Assembly (NCBI RefSeq): GCF_000006565.2
Contig: NC_031477.1
Span: 1,644,043 to 1,708,042, forward strand
Direction: 5' to 3'
DNA: 64,000 bases
Source: Toxoplasma gondii ME49
Taxonomy: Eukaryota > Apicomplexa > Conoidasida > Eucoccidiorida > Sarcocystidae
The notes below the pieces were generated by a model that saw nothing but the letters and a program-made list of their open reading frames with translations, made no database searches and had not been told where the DNA came from. The translations under genes were made by a program, and so were the position numbers. Of the stretch, positions 51,149 through 64,000 are shown piece by piece. Position 1 is the first letter of the stretch, and each line of letters starts with the position of its first letter.

Positions 51149-54100
51149 TCACTCTATCTCTTCCAGTTCGTCACCACGTTCCTCTTTCGAGTACTCGTCC
51201 CCTTCTTCCGTCTCCTCTGGTCTGGCGTTTTGGACTTCGACATGGTCAGACACCTCCGGCTGCTGCTCCTCATCCGTGCACGCCGACTCTCGGCAGTCTC
51301 CGTATCTTTCCTTCAGGTCGAGTTCTTCCGGTTCTCTCCGGTTCTGCATTTCTGCCTCGTCTGCTTTGTCTCCCATCTCTTCTCCCGCTTCCCCAGTTTC
51401 TGCTCGATTGATTTCTGCAACTCCCATCTCGACCGGTGCGAATTCGTTTGTCTCTTCTTCCTGTCCCTGCACGTCAAGGGTAAGGCTAGGAGATGCCAAG
51501 CCCGCCACGTCGTTTCTCTCGTTCGACTTCTCAGTTTTCGCTGAGAGCCTCTGTGTATTAGGAGGAGTTGCATGCCCCGTCTTTGCGTCTTCAGAGCTGG
51601 AAGTATTTGTCGCCTGTCTGAAGGGCTTTTGTGCAATGTGTCTGTCGCTCCCTGCTGGCTTTTTGGGGACCGCCTGAGAGTTGTTCGGGATTTTGGCTTC
51701 TTCGGTCTTCGAGGCACGCCGTGGTAGGCGACTCGCCGGTTTTTGGAACCGGCTGCCTTTCTGATTTAACTTGTGTTGGAGGGTGTCGATTTGCGCGGTC
51801 AAGACCTCGATTTGCTTTCTCTGCGTTTCGACGGTTTTCGCGAGTTCCTCATGGGTATTCAGGGGGGTTTTGCGTGGCAACTCGGGACCGCTGTCTTTCT
51901 CCACCTTCTTTCGGGAATTCAAACTGTTTTGGGAGGCACCTTGGACCCGGGATTCTTGTCGCTCCAAGCGGAGCAGGTTGACTTCCCTCCGGAGGTCGTT
52001 TATTTCACAAATCAATGACGCGTTCTCTTGCATAATTTTGATGTTGTCTTGGCGGTGAACTTCCGAGTCCTTGGCGAGACGGCGCTTGAGAGACTCGACC
52101 GACTTCTCCAAATAGTCCCGCTGTCGGTTCTGCTCCTTCAGAATGTCAAAATCCACGTCGTCCTTCGCGAGTTCGTTGGTGATGTACTTTCGGTACAGAC
52201 GCGTGATCGCGTCCTTCAGTTTCTTCGGGTCCTGAATGTGTTGCACGCACTCGTACAAGTCGTTCTTCATGCGTTTCATCTGGTTCTCCGCTGTAGCAAG
52301 CTGCTGCCGTCGGTCCACGATTTCGTCCTGCAGTGCACGTTGTTTCAACTTCAGCTGGCCTAACTCCAGACTCGATAACTTGTTCTGGCGGTGGTAGTCC
52401 ACGAGCTCTGCGTCCATCGCCTGGATCTGCCGCTGCATGTCCGCAATCGTTTTGTCCTTTGGATCGATCATCGCCTTCAACTCGCGAATCTTGTGGCCCA
52501 ACACAAACTTAAACTTCTCCAGTTCCTGATTCTGCTTTTTCAACTCGTACACGCGCTGCTCCTTGTCGCCTATCGTCCGGTCGCGCTCCTGAATCTCCTT
52601 CAGCACCATCTCCCGGTCTGTCAACAGCTTGTCGATATCCTGGTGTAGAGCACAGTTTTAAGATGGCAAATGCTGTACACGTGAACCCAACTGAACACCA
52701 AGCCATAGCATGTAACAAGACTAACGAGGGTCTCGTCAGATCCTCCCTGGCACAACGCTGTGGAGGTAAACGTAGCGGGCATTCCTCTAACAACTGGAAA
52801 GAGCAGACTAAAACTAGGTGCTGGAACAAGGAGAAAGTCTGTTGTACGTCATCCTCACACTGCCAAGACTACTGTAGTGGTAAAGCATAGCCTCCGCCGC
52901 CGTCACATGCAAACGGCTGCTGCATCATGACAGTCCAGAGGTAGGGGAGGCACACCACAGTCCAAATACCCCATAGAGGTTGAGAGAGACGAGTATTTTT
53001 CGACAAATAGCCCGATGTTTGCGTCGAGCTGAGGAACTAAGCAAAGGTCAGTCGACAGTGAAGGTAAGGAACAACTTTTGAAGGCTCTCAATTGTTTCCT
53101 ACCTGAAAGAAAACGTGGAAAACCCGCCGGATCTCTACATTTCCGCGAAGCTTGCGATACACTACAGCGACCCCGAGAGGTTTGTAAACCTATCCTGATA
53201 TTGTCTCATTTGCCCGGATGTCTACGTTGGGGAAAAGGTGCTCGAGATGGAACGAACGCAACTGCAAAAATGCGCGGGATTCCATTCCTCAAAGCTGATT
53301 GATGCGCAGTGAATTGCTTTCAAGGAATCCCACAAACGTCTGTGAAGGTGCCGGTTCTCTCGCCTATTCTTGGATGTCTGGTATTGGCTTACGGTTCGGT
53401 ATCTCTGCGACGCTTCCTCTTTATGTTTCAATTCTTCCTTGAGAAGCTCCGCTTGCTCCTTCAGATCTTCGTGGCGTTTTCGGTGGATGCCCGTCTGTCC
53501 ACGCAGACGAACTTTTTCTGCGTTTTCCTGGGCGAGTTTCTCTTCGTACGCCTCTTTCAGCTCCTCAATTTCTCTGTAGTTTGAAGGTCAACGAAAGAAA
53601 AACATGAGGACACACAAATTTACCCATATCCGGCCGAATCGTAAACGCGCCTTAGCTACTTGTTTTAGGCAGAAACGTAGATCTGTAGTTTCTCCTGAAC
53701 CGTTCTGAATGCGCACGTTGACCTTTGCCGCCTTCAGCTTCCGGCCGAGCACGCTCAAGTTTTCAGCCAGACGAAGTCTTCATTTTCGAGGCATATGCGT
53801 GTGGAATAAGGATCTAAACGCGAACAGCTGACACATTCGTACCTGTCGGCATCTTCCTCAATTTGCCTCAGCAGCTCTTGATGAGTTTTGAAGGCCAGTT
53901 CCTGCTGTTCGCGGAGACTCGCGAGTTCGTCACGTGAGGCTTTCTTGGAGGACTCGAACTCCACCGTCATCTCTATAAAGACGAAACAGTTCCCGAGAAC
54001 GCGCACACGTTTAGAGCGGCCAAACAACCACAAGGGAAACTGTAATCAAACACCGTCGAAACAACAACACTGGTGGCGAAGGGCAATTAGCGTCGTTCCC

Positions 54101-57100
54101 TTTCCTCAGCGTACGGGTTGTACAGACGGAACTTGAAGCCGGAAGCGATAAACTGGCAGAGAAGAAACACACAGCAGCACTAATTCACGCAGAAAGCGAG
54201 AACGGAATCATTTTGTGACCGTGCTTGTAATTCTCGGTTTGCGCAAACGACTCACGAATCGGTGAGTGTACCCTAAGTGTGCACCCCCGACGAAGAGTCA
54301 CATGGAGGTAACGAGTAAACGCCACTGAAGAAAACTGGGATTTCTGTCCTTCTTGGGAGAACACCAGTAGAAAGGGATTTTTGGAAAGCGTTCAACACAA
54401 ACACATCGCGCCCGAGTTGTTGGGGCAATCGTGTCTTTGCTCTACGTCTGTATGTGGAACGGAGTGTATTTGAAAGCCGCAGTACCCGAAGTTATGGCAC
54501 TATGGTAGGTGGTGCGTGTGTCTAGAACACCTCCTGAAACCTTCGCAAGACTGCAGATTTTTCTGATAGAAAAATGGACCGTCTTTGTTTTAACATCCGT
54601 CTGCCTCCTCTGGGGTGGGCAGCAGACGCTGTTACATCACCTAAAAACTGAATCCTGGTGCTGACTTTTGAGAGCGGTAAGAGAAAGAGGAAAACGGCTT
54701 ACGGGCAAGCTTGGCGGAGAACTCGTCTGTGACTTGTTTGAGGCGCGCTTCCCACTCGGCATTATCGCGTTCTCGCTCGCTTTGCACTTTGTGGTACCTT
54801 GCGACTTCGATTGTCATTTTATTTTGGAAATTCGTCTCCATCTGCTGAACGGTCGCTGCGTGCTTGTCTTCACGGGCGCGCTCCTGGTCAATGAACTCCT
54901 GCTCTTGCTCTTGCTTCTCTTCACGGAGTATGTCGTACTTCTTCCTGGAAAAAATCAAAATGAAGCTCGTGTGAGTCTCGCAGAGCAGCTAGACGTTGAG
55001 TACTAGAAGCGGGTTCCACGGCAGACTACACCGGGCACGCACGCAACACCTCCAGTGGGTTTCAAAAACAGATAGCTTTTCAACCTTCAGAGGCATTTGA
55101 ATTGGCGAGTGCCCCAGACAGGTTACGAAGGAGTGGTATTCACTACCCGACGAGCGCCACACCGAATCCAGAAACAAGGGACGATGTCACAACAGAGAAA
55201 ATCCCTGTCACGCGAAAAGACAATCAACAGATTCTGGCGTCAGAACCATTCAAACACACCCAGGAGTTTGAGAGATGTGGTAGCGAATAAAACAGAAACC
55301 GAGGACTGCTCCTCGACTCCCCGTTTCTCAGTACAGTCCCTTATCTGGACTCCGCTCTACAGACACGTGTCACGTCCGGTGTCTGACCTTTCCAGCTCGA
55401 GTTCGTGGTTGTAGCGTTCCTCGAGTTGCAGCAGTTGCTCTTTGTGTTGCGTTTCTCGATTACGGAGTTGGAAGTCCATTTGATTCGTCAGATCCTCAAC
55501 TTGGCGCTCGAGCTCAGTCATTTGGGCTTTGCGTTCACGTACTTGAGTGCGCGTCACAAGAACTTCGTCTGTGTAGACCGTGCTCGCGGTCAATTCTTCT
55601 TCGTCGTCGACTGCCTTCTCTTTGTCCACAATTGCGCAAATGCAAAGTGTGCCGTCCATTCCGCACGAAATCACAAAGCTTCCGTCCTTGGAAACACAAA
55701 TTCGCTGAACAGGTCCTGAAACAGGCCCACAGGCAGCAGCAACGGTGGACACAGAAAAAACTCATTTCGAAACGCACCCAAGTACGGACTGACGTGCGCG
55801 AGGCCTTGGTGTCGGAGTGGTCACGGCAGTTCTGGAAAGAACGAAAGAACGCGTAACGAATCCGGACGTCTAATCTTACTTTTTACAGTCATCCGTTGCA
55901 GCGGGGCCACTGGTGAGGCAAAGGATATAAGCATAAACGCGTCTCGTCTAGCGTTTCTGCCACGGTACATGCACGTGAGATCTTCGCCCCAGTGAAACTT
56001 CTCGTTTTCCGCCAGGGTAAACGTGGCTATGGAACTCAGAAGACGGGACTCGTGTCACGGAAAAGAGATGTGTTTCGTCATTTTCTCTGCCGTGTCGGCA
56101 ACGGACAGAGAGAGACCCGAAGCCGCCGAACTCCGATTTAGGCATGAATCTCGGCGTACCACCATGGCATGGATATCGAAGATATTCTCCTGTAAGTGGA
56201 AAGGCATAACTTCGGAGCTGTCCAGGTGCTCCAGCGTCTGCTGTTCCAGCGAACAGCGCTCGGGTCGTTCTTGGCAACGCGAGAGAAGACAAGGTGCTCC
56301 CGGCATCGTACGTGTTCACCAACTGAGAATTCGAAACCTCCTTCAAAGAGTTGTCCGATCCTACAACAAATACAGTATTGAAGTTCTCCTCGTCACCACG
56401 ATACACGACGGCGCTACTGAAGTTTATGCCTTTGTATACCCAGTCAGAGAGGCGGAGGCCCTCCTGCGAAAACAGACCACACGAAGGCAAAAATTAATCC
56501 TGGGTCACGGAAATTCCTTTGGCGCGGCTCTCAACAAATGCTTTCCTGCCGAGAACTATCCATTCCTTTGGAACATGATTCCATCGGTTGTTCAGGGTCC
56601 ACAAATCGTGAACGCTGTTTCCCTTTTGCCCCTGAAGGGTCCTCAGTGTGATAACAATCTCAGAGAAACACTGGTGCTTCTGCAACCACCCAGACCTTAC
56701 ATACGTACACTCAAAATAGGCAGGTAGATAAGGCGTGTAACGTCTAGACGCTTAGTGGAAGGGCGCCCGTGGAATTCTAGAAATTGACCGCATGCACTGA
56801 TCTGGATAAGCAGTCATGGCTGCCATGGTTGTGGCGTTGCTTCTTCACCTTTATGATCGAAAACTCGTAGACAGCTCCGTCCATGCCTGTGGAGACGAGA
56901 ATGGAGTCGTCAGGCGACCAACAGAGTGACCGCACTTTCGAGTTATGACCTCGCAACGTAACTACAGAGCGGCACGTATACGTCTCGTAGACTTGAATCA
57001 AGTTGGAATGAACGGCGGCAAAGAGGTGGCCTCCATTTGAGAAGCGGCATTCACGGCAGCCTTTGATGACGAACTCTCTCATAGTGGTTAGGTCGTCGAG

Positions 57101-60100
57101 CAATAAGTTCATGAACCTGATCAGAAAAGGGCGGAAACCGTTCAACTGGCTTTTTAAAAAGGCGTTTGTTGGGAAGCATTTACTCCGACCTGGACTGCTG
57201 GTTTAGATCTTGAACGCCTTTGTTTACCGAATCCAAAGTTCTATTGTGTCGACACGGTTTCGAGGACATTCAGTCTATCAGTGAGTCTTCCTGTTGACAA
57301 TAAGAGTCAGAGGGCTCAGTAGAAAAACTTTCACGCATCTTTTGCTGGCCTCATACTCCTTTCTCTCCTCGACACTTGTTACTTCGTGCCCACGCAATGC
57401 GTGCGACTTGAGTGATAGATGTGGGCCTGGGTAGAGAGGCAAGGATATCCATGTAAGCACTTTTAAACACGCTTCCAATGTCATCAACAGCCGTCCATGC
57501 AAGCTTTCCTCCCATGTAGGTGTCCCTGTTTACGAAAGTATCAATGTCCATTCTGTCTGATTGAGTTCGGACGTGGCCATACCGGAGTTTATCAGAAAAC
57601 CCTGCGAGAATGTGGAAGCCAGATGGGTGAAATGCGACGCTGTACACCTCTTCGGAGTAGCACTTGCAGAGCTCCATCGTGTTTTCGATAAAATTCCACA
57701 CTCGGATCGATTTGTCTTCTCCGCACGTGACAATCAGCGGCTTTAGCTCACAGACATCCAATCCTGGGAGAAAACCCGACATTTGCTGAAAACTGGGTGT
57801 GGAAAACTTCTTGTCTTGGCATGGACGGCAACAGAAAACGAAGCGACATTCGCCGGAACGATCTGAACATTCGAGGCTAAAGCGAAATCCATGTTGAGAT
57901 CGCGAACACGGGGTTCCTCGCAGCTTCTTTCAGGCAACGGGGGAAAATTGAACATCGGTTTTCGATGCGTGTGGGTCCTCTTTGTGTCATGGCACCATCA
58001 TTCTGCTTATCTCAGAGGACGCCGCTGCTGAATTTTGTGAGTGGCCGTCTTCGTGGGAGAAAATTCAACAGTTTCGTTTTCCTCCCAGATGCGTGCAATC
58101 GACAATCCGTAGCAACGCCCTCGACGCCTTACCGAGAATGGGACCCTTGTGGAACGGCGTGTGAAGGTATGTGAGCCCTTGGCTCTCATCGCCGCCCTTT
58201 TTTCTCGGGAACTTGGTGGACATTTGGAACAGTTGGGAATTTGAGAGGCATACACAAAGTGAGTCTTCATGCGGCGAGAGAGAGATACTCGTCACTCGAA
58301 CACCTATGTGCATCAGAGAAAGACAGGCTGTCTGCCAACCCAAACGTTTTTCAGTCATTTAGACTAACTCCCGTACAAGTATTGGAAACAGCAGCATCGC
58401 CCTGCTTCCGAACCGCCGTAGCAAAGTACGTTTCGGGAAAGTTGTGCCCTGCCTCTACAGTTCAACTCAGGTGTCGGTATGGAGAAGCAAAAAGCCTTTC
58501 TGCCTCTCGTTGCAGGGATATCACCTTTGTCTGGAGGCACGGAGTCATGTTTAATTATTCAGAGAGAAGGCAAGCGTTACCTGGGTTCTGGCGTTCGACT
58601 CTCAGTTCCATCAATGCTTTGTACTGGTCATCGTCGGTCTTTTCATACATGTGCAGCGTGGCATCTTCGCCCCCGCAAATGAATCCCCTGCTGGTTGCAA
58701 CGATACAGAGAACTGAACGCGTGGAGCCCGGTGCACACGTCAGGGAGCCTTTGAAGTCTCCTCCATTGTCGAAAAGAACCAGTTCACCTGCAGACACGCG
58801 GTAGATATTACTTATACACCAACGCTGTAGTTATATTAAGTCCGTTCTTTGACATCCTTTGAGCAAGAGGGCCAGCCACATTCGGCGAGACGCTCGAGAC
58901 CGTGGTGATGAACAAACTATCAACCACTGTCACAAAGGTCGTTCGTGTCCGCCACAAACGGTAGATTGTTCTGCCGGAGTCTTCGCAATGGGGACTGTGA
59001 AGTGGATATGACTATACGTATCCATATGTATATACACATATATACGCATGAGTTTGTTGCATTCAAAGGCTTGAAGATGTAAGACGTTTTCATTTGCTTT
59101 TGTTAATATATATACATATATATCTCTGATGCGCATCTGGTGAGTGTGGTACTACTCTGCACGAACGCCTGCTAGAGTACCTGCTTCCGTGCCGGCTACG
59201 ATGTTTCCGTCGGCCAGCCAAGCATGGCATGAATAGCCTTGCCCTTCTCGCTTCAGTAGGTGGTTCTGTATTGGGCGGAAACTCCCTTCCTGGACCTTCA
59301 TCAAACGACTCACTCCGTCGCCAATCATGCAAACCACGTTTGAGTCGAGTGGATTGAAAGAGCAGTCGCAATAACGGATTTGTGAAGGGTTATTAAACTG
59401 CATGGCATAAGAGAAAAGAAGCAAACACTTGCTAATCCCGTTTGTTTTAATTTATTTTCTTACCGGGTTACCTCACAAGGGTTATGCAACTGCGCACCCA
59501 ATTCATGTCGGTCGTATGGGAAGAACCACTTCAGGTAAAACCAGAGCGTTGCTCAGCGTGTGATGTACTACCACGGACATTGCGAAGTCGTATAAATTAC
59601 CCACATCATCCATGTTTTAAAACCAGTATGGCTACCTTAACGCATCCACGTGGTACTGCCCAATAGAAAGGCATGACCACGTTTCCAATTACCTTGTAGG
59701 AGGCGACGACTTTCGGTTTCTCCCACGCCCAGTATACAAGACACCAGTCAGGTGGGCCTCCAAGGGCTAATAGCATTTTGGTGTCGGTAGAAAATGCAAG
59801 GCTGACAAAGTTGTTGGAGAGGCAGTCGACGAAAGCTAACGACTTCTTTCTCTTATTTGTCAATAAATCGTGAATCGTCACCAAGGCTCTCTGCGCGCAC
59901 CTCTCGCCGACTGCCAAGAACCTGAAAACGCACAATACAATTGAATGATTCCTTCCATAAAAAGACTCTGGTCAAGAAAGATGCTCAGGCGAATGCTTCG
60001 ATGGCCTGCTTTTCTTGTAAAAGAAGTTCAGGCGCCCACGGGCAAACCACAGAAGTACGAGCTGGCATTGTTCACATTATGACCAGCATGTACCGGAGAA

Positions 60101-60837
60101 AGCAATTCGCATGTTGACAACGACGGCAAATATCAGGTGCCTTTCTTTCCTCAGTTGCTTCTGAAGAGTTCATGGTGGGTACCAATATAAGCGTTTGCAG
60201 CTACGATTCCACTTTGTAGGAGTTCCCAGAGGAATTCTCTGTTTGCGCCTTTACAGTGTAAAACAGGAGGAATATTTCAAGAAGTACTGCAGGTGGTCCT
60301 AGTTGACATTAAGACAACCAAAATGGTCTGGGTACATGACAACGCTTGAGCAGCCGATTCAGGCGACATGGATAAGAGAGAGGACACTGCGTCATGGGAA
60401 CGTGTTCAATTTCTAAAGTGACGTCTCTTGTAGGTGTGGTTCCTTGAGATCATGCTACCGTACCGCCTATTCGGGCTCATCGCTAGACAGGTGCAACCTA
60501 AGGATTCGTCAGATCCAGGGAAGAACTTCTGCGTTCTCGTTTCAGTGGAGTAAAGGACAACGTGGTGACCAGCTGGATAGGCAACTACCGCTTGTTCAAC
60601 GAAATGGACAGCATTCTTGACCTCTGCAGTTGCGCCGAAGATGTGACGATACACCAAACTGACGGCTTGTGGCCCGGTGTTCGCCTCTTCTTCAACCTCT
60701 TTGCCGTGGCCAGAAGAAACGGCTGTACCACCGTTCGTTGTTTGTGCTCCGGGTGGATCTGAGGACGCCGGAGGTGACCGTGACGTCTGTGAGGCGTCGT
60801 CCGACCGGTTGTAACTCGTTGCTCGGCCTTTTTCCAT
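51149..60837 (-). CDS. CFAP57: CFAP57 (WDR65) axonemal WD-repeat coiled-coil protein
   Basis: CFAP57 is an axonemal protein tied to inner dynein arm assembly and ciliary motility. Thirteen exons (minus strand): 60837-60464, 59921-59693, 59397-59181, 58787-58581, 58303-58133, 57763-57583, 57116-56849, 56463-56160, 55715-55388, 54944-54703, 53972-53843, 53573-53393 and 52639-51149. All junctions are GT-AG and in phase, giving 1440 residues. The N-terminal part (about 45-690) is a double WD40 propeller: RHIFGATAEVKNAVHFVEQ, CLAMSPNRR joined to FLAVGERC, EDKSIRVWNF, HPSGFHILAGFSDKLR joined to FMNLLLDD, CRFSNGGHLFAAVHSN, STGMDGAVYEF and VGSDNSLKEVSNS. From about 695 to 1240 it is a long coiled coil: EVLVTRTQVRERKAQ, LRGQTGIHRKRHEDLKEQ, EIQERDRTIGDKEQRVYEL, KKQNQELEKFKFVLGHKI and DNIKIMQENASLICEINDLR. 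A Glu-rich tail of about 200 residues is not conserved. The start ATG 60837 sits in a good context (GCCATGG). The organism makes flagella only in male gametes, so expression there is expected. Confidence 0.94.
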
Positions 60838-63800
60838 GGCGAGTACCACCGAAGCAAAAGTTAAGCGTGTATGAGGAAGCAATTCAGGTGCCTGCTCTTT
60901 TGAAGTGGTGCTTCTGGCTCTAGAAACGCGTACGATACGCTTGCGTTAGCCAACAGGAACTGCAAGGACGGTCGGTTGTAGTAACATGGGTTACTCGAAT
61001 CGCCAGGAGGCGGCGCGAAAAGTTGAGGCACTAGCACTAACGAAGTGGGATATTTTCATGAGCTGCTCGAGGTGGGAAAGGAAAATGGTAAGGCTCTGCA
61101 TTTTGCTAGAGCGGCATTGCAGTGTTACTCAGACATACACACGAGGACTGGTCTTTCAAGTCCCTGGCGTCCTTGCGCCACTTTCTTCGAGGCTAACACC
61201 ACACCAATATCAGTTGTTGCCGTCAACGCGTCCGAGAGTTACAACTTCATCTTGAAGACTCTAACCGTTCCCAAAAGCCTGTTTCAAACAGCCTCAATTT
61301 TGGGGCGTGGAGCGGTCGGAATCCGTAAGAATCATAGATTGAAATTGAGGAAGAAGTGGAAAAACAATGGGGGTGTGATACGCTTTGAATCAGAATGGTG
61401 AAATTCTCAACAGCATGGCACGGGATGTGTTCGCCGAAGTCAGGCTGCGTTTTCCACGAGACGATTTCGTCGGCATGTTCAACCTCTCAAGCATGCAGAC
61501 TCCCGGCAAATTACTGCCGACTGAAGCCGGCAGAAACGTCTCTGATGTTTTGTTCTTGGCAGTAAAAGACAATCCTTCTTCCTGGCGCTGACGACAACAT
61601 CGAAGCCCTGAACCAAACGAACCAATGTAGAGGAACAGCTCGCACAAGCAGTTTCACCAAAGATTTCGTTTCGACATCCGGCAAGTGACTCCCTAGAGAA
61701 CGTTGGCTTATAGTGGCCGGGTACGGAAGCTGAACATCGCTGTTCCACCCAGCTGACACAAGTTGGAAGCAACTGTGAAAACGTATACGTGAAGCAGAGA
61801 GGGGCGTGCGAGCCAGTGCATGCATATTCTATTTCCAACACTGGGGTACCAACTGTTGCAGTCACCACTTGATTTCGGGACCCAAGTGTTCCTTCGTCAA
61901 GCCAGCTTTCTTTGTGAAACAACGCTCCACACTCTGCGTACAAGCGAAACTCCACCCTTCCTTCATCTCGCATCCTCTGTTTAACACCTTCCGCGCCTAA
62001 TCGGTAACTCCTTTGTCCCCACACATGGGATCGGCCTATCGGGCCCCCCTGCCCCACCCAAAGTGCAGTCGAATTTGTGTGCGAAACGGGAACAAGGTTC
62101 TTAACCTGACCTGTAGATTCATAGCAAGACCGGTCTTGATGCAAATACGTACACCATCGTTTTTTGCGAGTCGCTTTTCGATGTTTAGGTTAGTGCAAAA
62201 GCGTGTCATTTCGACGACTCAGCCTGATAGTCAACGCTGCCAGATGGAAACCGAGGACCAACGGACAACGCAAAATGTTTGTCTTGGGTTATTTCACTTC
62301 CGTGGGTGGCGGATGCAGGAATAAAAAGTGTGTTTGTAGATGCTTTTTTCAGAACAGTAAGTTTGTGCCACTCACCCAGCTGGGGCACTCGCCTGCCAGG
62401 ATTCCCTATAAAGCATTCCGAAGGGAAATGCAAGTTCCAGGAAAGGAACGTCTTTAGGCCCAGCGAATTTCTGGAAGATGAAGACACGCTTGAAAATCTC
62501 CACGGTCATGTCATTCGCAGATTCGTGCCAGTGAGGAACATGAAGGAGGACTGGCATTTTTGAAAAGTGACCAACGGCTCTACAAATTTGCTACGCAGAC
62601 ATGTGTAACGTGCTCTAGCAAGTGTGACACCTCATGTAAAATGCCACGCCACCGCAAGCAAATGGTGACATTACTAGAGTGTCTGATGTGTGAAAAACTC
62701 GACATGAGCACCGTCCTCCACTACGATCGTGTTTCGGCATCGATGCAATTGCGAGTTGTAGTCTGCGCTGGTGAGCATCTTCGTTGACTACCCATGGCCG
62801 CATTCGGTTTGTTATCACCGGGACTTCACAACGGTTGACCCAGCAGGGCACAGTTATACCCAGAAAGTGAGTTAGAAAAGGATGCCTTACCTCGGCTGTT
62901 CAAGCACACTATCTGTGCCTCGTGTTTTGGCGGCTGCTAGAGACAGTGTTTAGAGTAGAAAAAAAACTACTAGCCCTCCATTTTGTCCATTCCGTCTGCG
63001 TATTGGTCAAAGCAATGCTTTGTAACTGCAAGAATGTCTGTTCTTTGCGAACAGTGCGAGATCTCATCCTTGAGAAGAGTTGATTGGTGGTTCACCGTCT
63101 GGTGAGCCTCGAGAGGCAAGAGATGCTGAAGGCGGTTCTACGGTTTCTCGAACAGCGAACTCGCCAGATATTTTGCGCAAAGGCGCCCGCCCTTTAAGTC
63201 TGCACTCACTCGCAGGTTACTTGCCGTTTGCCGAGTTGGCATGTACTGACAACTGTTAGCGTGGAACCTTATTGTAATTCGGAGAGAAGCGTGTAAATGA
63301 GTCCGGAACGCTTGAGAATCTTCTTTATTCTTTGGTGCGGATTGATGTCGCGTTTTCGTCGTAGAGGAACATCGCAAGCATGCAATTCCCTCGTCTTCCG
63401 CCGCCGATTTTCGAAGTTCGACGACTTCTGTTAGTTTGTGCTAAAAAAGGGATGGGGAATTCCTGTTGAACTCCTGATTCCGTTTTGCGATTTCCCGTTC
63501 ATCCTTGGATTGCGGTAAAGGGAATCGATAAATTGTGGTATATTTCAAGGCGTGTGCGCGCTCTCCTCCAAGGGCTATGCAGTAGTCTCCGTGAGAGTGT
63601 TTGCTTTCTAAACAGTCTGCGTAACCAGCCGTTTTCCGACTCTGTTTCGCCTTGTTTACCGTACCGTCTTCCGCTGCGTGCTGTGTCCATATTGTTGCAC
63701 AGCATGTAACCGTTGGAGTGTTCACGTGGCGTGGACCTGGTGTCAAAAAGCGGGTCTTTGTCTAATGCCGACAGTGCTTATCGAAGCAGTTCCTCATACA

Positions 63801-64000
63801 TCCTGATGCATTTTGGCTTTCTTTTACATTCCGTATCTATTCAGTACGGAAATTATCCGAGCTCTAAGCGCCTGTGCCACTTGACCACGGGTGGAAGGCA
63901 GGACTCCACTCTGTCGTGACGGCCTTCTCCGGCCGTTCCACAGCGTTCGTTCCTCTCATCTCTCGCAGTGAGATATCTCCATTGGTTCTTGGCTTTTGTG
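60838..64000. other. Upstream flank of CFAP57, no supported gene
   Basis: The first part is presumably the CFAP57 promoter and leader. The rest holds only short or domain-less frames, the longest being a 221-codon minus frame at 61479-62144 with no recognisable feature. No repeats or RNA genes were recognised. Confidence 0.5.

Noticed and set aside
52640..53392. Missing exon between the last two CFAP57 exons
   Set aside because: Direct joining is in phase and gives the same residue spacing as the human protein; candidate acceptors inside lead to stops or non-coiled sequence.
61479..62144. 221-codon minus-strand open frame
   Set aside because: No domain, no flanking splice support and no coding-like composition compared with the other genes.
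1..64000. tRNA genes and mitochondrial-derived insertions
   Set aside because: I looked by eye for T-loop boxes and for mitochondrial cob/cox-like sequence and recognised none; a tRNA scan and a search with the mitochondrial genome would settle it.

Overview
The window reads as nuclear DNA of a coccidian apicomplexan of the Toxoplasma/Neospora/Hammondia group. The reasons are intron-rich genes with clean GT-AG junctions, introns of about 200-1000 bases, frequent TGCATGCA-type motifs, (TA)n and TCTA microsatellites inside introns, and conserved eukaryotic domains split by long E/K/R/S/P-rich insertions. Species cannot be fixed from the sequence alone. All gene models below were assembled by hand: donor and acceptor sites were matched, reading phase was checked arithmetically across each junction, and the proteins were compared with remembered families.

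Layout, left to right: (1) 2.0-5.1 kb, + strand: a small protein with three ubiquitin-interacting-like helices and two possible C-termini. (2) 6.8-9.6 kb, - strand: a RABL3-like GTPase with an apparent one-base frameshift just after its P-loop. (3) 9.6-16.0 kb: a long head-to-head gap with no supported gene. (4) 16.0-25.7 kb, + strand: a ten-exon, roughly 1550-residue RRM protein resembling translation factor eIF4B. (5) 29.6-36.2 kb, + strand: a seven-exon protein whose segments align in order with the SAGA subunit ADA1/TADA1. (6) 38.6-44.8 kb, - strand: an eight-exon mitochondrial ETF-ubiquinone oxidoreductase. (7) 46.4-49.4 kb, + strand: a five-exon mitochondrial GrpE. (8) 51.1-60.8 kb, - strand: a thirteen-exon CFAP57/WDR65 axonemal protein. 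(9) 60.8-64.0 kb: nothing supported.

Functionally the genes are mixed, as is normal for a coccidian chromosome: ubiquitin binding, a GTPase, translation initiation, transcription coactivation, mitochondrial electron transfer, mitochondrial Hsp70 exchange, and a flagellar protein expected to act only in microgametes. ETF-QO and GrpE are both mitochondrial and are divergently arranged over a shared 1.6-kb upstream region. The most novel candidates are the ADA1-like protein, the stop codon that is also a splice donor in the ubiquitin-binding gene, and the frameshifted RABL3-like locus. No RNA genes, CRISPR arrays or transposable elements could be supported.
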